From Cyclobacterium sp. 1_MG-2023 (GTDB taxonomy: Bacteria; Bacteroidota; Bacteroidia; Cytophagales; Cyclobacteriaceae): 64,000 nucleotides of DNA. The translations under genes were made by a program, and so were the position numbers. The stretch is taken from the NCBI RefSeq assembly GCF_030546805.1, contig NZ_JAUOPC010000008.1, positions 186,001-250,000 of the forward strand, given 5' to 3'. The notes below the pieces were generated by a model. It was given only the letters and a program-made list of their open reading frames with translations, made no database searches and was not told the DNA's origin. This document shows positions 63,292 through 64,000 of the stretch, piece by piece (the first letter of the stretch is position 1; the number at the start of each line of letters is the position of its first letter).

Positions 63292-63346
63292 AAAAATAAA
63301 TAATAATAAAAAATATTTACGGTTTTTTTTATTATTATTTATTTTT
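63292..63346. repeat. Perfect 22-bp A/T inverted repeat
   Basis: Arm 63292-63313 (AAAAATAAATAATAATAAAA...) is the exact complement of 63325-63346, with loop TATTTACGGTT. It lies between divergent promoters, about 120 bp from the DUF1593 start and 140 bp from the regulator start, so it is not a normal 3' terminator for either gene. Confidence 0.85.
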
Positions 63347-63442
63347 TTTGGTTTAATTTACAACAGTGAAAAACACAATGGCATAATTTAAAATTATACA
63401 TTTAACAGGTTTTCAATAGATTACATAACAAAACCATTCCTT

Positions 63443-63462
63443 TGTAATACCAAATTATTACA
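63443..63462 (+). promoter_or_regulatory. Candidate operator of the DeoR-type regulator
   Basis: TGTAATA-N6-TATTACA is a perfect 7-bp dyad 26 bp before the regulator ATG, with the half-sites about one helical turn apart (centre to centre 13 bp). It could be the regulator's own binding site. Confidence 0.45.
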
Positions 63463-63488
63463 TCTCCTATTGCTTCAAACAAAAGAAC

Positions 63489-64000
63489 ATGTTACCAAAA
63501 CAAAGAAAAGAAAAGATACTTGCCTTACTAAAAGAAGATGGGTCTGCCAAAGTAAACGATTTGGCAAAAATCTTTAAAGTCACAGAGGTCACCATCAGGC
63601 AGGACCTAGAGAAATTGGAAAAAAACGGTTTGGTTATCAGAGATCATGGTGGTGTACATTTAAAAAATGTCGAAGATCAGGTGCGAAATTTCTCACTAGT
63701 GCACCAAGATCATCTAAAGGAAAAAGAAATGATTGCTGAAAAATGCTTGGAATTCATACATCCCGGAGACACAATCATTCTTGATTCTGGCTCTACTACG
63801 ACAGAGATCGCTAAAAAAATAATAAACATCAAAGGGTTAACCGTCATTACGAATGCCCTAAATATAGCACTGATGCTAGGAGCAAATCCAAACATAGACA
63901 TTATCATGACTGGAGGTGAATTCAAGGCGCCTACCTTATCACTTACTGGCCAAAAAGCGGCTGACTTTTTTAAGGGACTGAATGTGCAGAAACTCTTTCT
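63489..64000 (+). CDS. DeoR/GlpR family sugar-responsive transcriptional regulator, N-terminal part
   Basis: The window ends within the gene; about 170 codons are visible. The DeoR-type winged helix-turn-helix is residues 3-55: RKEKILALLKEDGSAKVNDL then KVTEVTIRQDLEKLEKNGLV, with the family's RDHGG turn. The effector domain begins after residue 75 and shows DSGSTTTEIAKKI (phosphorylated-sugar binding loop), VITNALNIALMLG and MTGGEFKAPTLSLTG. Such regulators repress sugar-catabolic genes until a sugar phosphate binds. It is divergent from the pectin cluster, so it may regulate it or a downstream hexuronate/arabinose pathway beyond the window. Confidence 0.92.
   Translation, partial: MLPKQRKEKILALLKEDGSAKVNDLAKIFKVTEVTIRQDLEKLEKNGLVIRDHGGVHLKNVEDQVRNFSLVHQDHLKEKEMIAEKCLEFIHPGDTIILDSGSTTTEIAKKIINIKGLTVITNALNIALMLGANPNIDIIMTGGEFKAPTLSLTGQKAADFFKGLNVQKLF

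Larger units (their letters stand above)
63174..63488. other. Divergent promoter region between DUF1593 and the DeoR-type regulator
   Basis: Very A/T-rich, 315 bp. It contains a perfect 22-bp inverted repeat (63292-63313 with 63325-63346, loop 11 nt, both arms almost only A and T) and the TGTAATA-N6-TATTACA dyad at 63443-63462. Near-consensus CAAACC-type -7 traces on the minus strand are weak. No gene or RNA seen. Confidence 0.6.

Noticed and set aside
1-64000. CRISPR array, rRNA genes, intact insertion sequences or prophage genes
   Set aside because: Looked for regular repeat-spacer arrays, rRNA signatures, transposase motifs and phage structural genes; none found. The only tyrosine recombinase gene is the housekeeping Xer type.

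Overview
The window looks like chromosome of a marine-type Bacteroidota, most likely family Cyclobacteriaceae (Cyclobacterium or Echinicola type). Evidence: SusC/SusD, GLPGLI, DUF5916 and DUF4221-type proteins, the order rpsI-rpsB-tsf, near-absence of Shine-Dalgarno (SD) sequences except at rpsU, and promoters of the TTTG-N19-TAnnTTTG type. Genus is an inference; no 16S rRNA gene is present.

Layout. 1-1.9 kb: ribosomal/translation operon (rpsI end, rpsB, tsf). 2-8.2 kb: an outer-membrane barrel, a GT2 plus flippase-like pair, a Tat-type Gfo/Idh/MocA oxidoreductase and an ArnT-like GT39. 8.2-9.7 kb: rpsU-xerC-raiA on the minus strand, with unusual expression signals. 10-17.3 kb: galE, a GH92 mannosidase, a propeller-like protein and an apparently Tat-exported DegT-type aminotransferase. 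17.5-24.1 kb: clpC, a WbqC-family gene, a threonylcarbamoyl-AMP synthase gene, then mltG, a thioesterase and a YihY-family gene. 24.26 kb: tRNA-Ser(UGA), followed by a gene-poor, decayed 3-kb stretch (partial copy of the tRNA 3' end, broken RadC gene, dispersed repeat, orphan lipoprotein plus small membrane protein) that looks like an old integration site. 27.6-31.4 kb: GLPGLI protein and TonB-dependent-receptor-like barrel. 32-37.4 kb: small unknown genes and the uncharacterised radical SAM/partner pair (TIGR03916/TIGR03915 type).

38-63 kb is mainly polysaccharide utilisation. A SusC-SusD-sulfatase-PHP hydrolase operon (39.7-48.0 kb) is flanked by a Tat-type beta-helix protein and a second sulfatase. 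Then come a DUF5916 protein, two lipoproteins with near-identical leaders and a scrambled DUF5916 remnant. A minus-strand cluster (56.3-63.2 kb) encodes a CBM-like protein, a GH127 beta-L-arabinofuranosidase, PL1 and PL10 pectate lyases and a DUF1593 nucleoside-hydrolase-like lipoprotein, divergent from a DeoR-type regulator truncated by the window end. Together these suggest capture and breakdown of arabinose-decorated pectin and of a sulfated glycan.

The most interesting items are the rpsU/xerC expression architecture, the two-copy structured repeat, the lipoprotein/small membrane protein pair in the decayed island, the Tat-exported PLP enzyme, and the scrambled DUF5916 duplicate.
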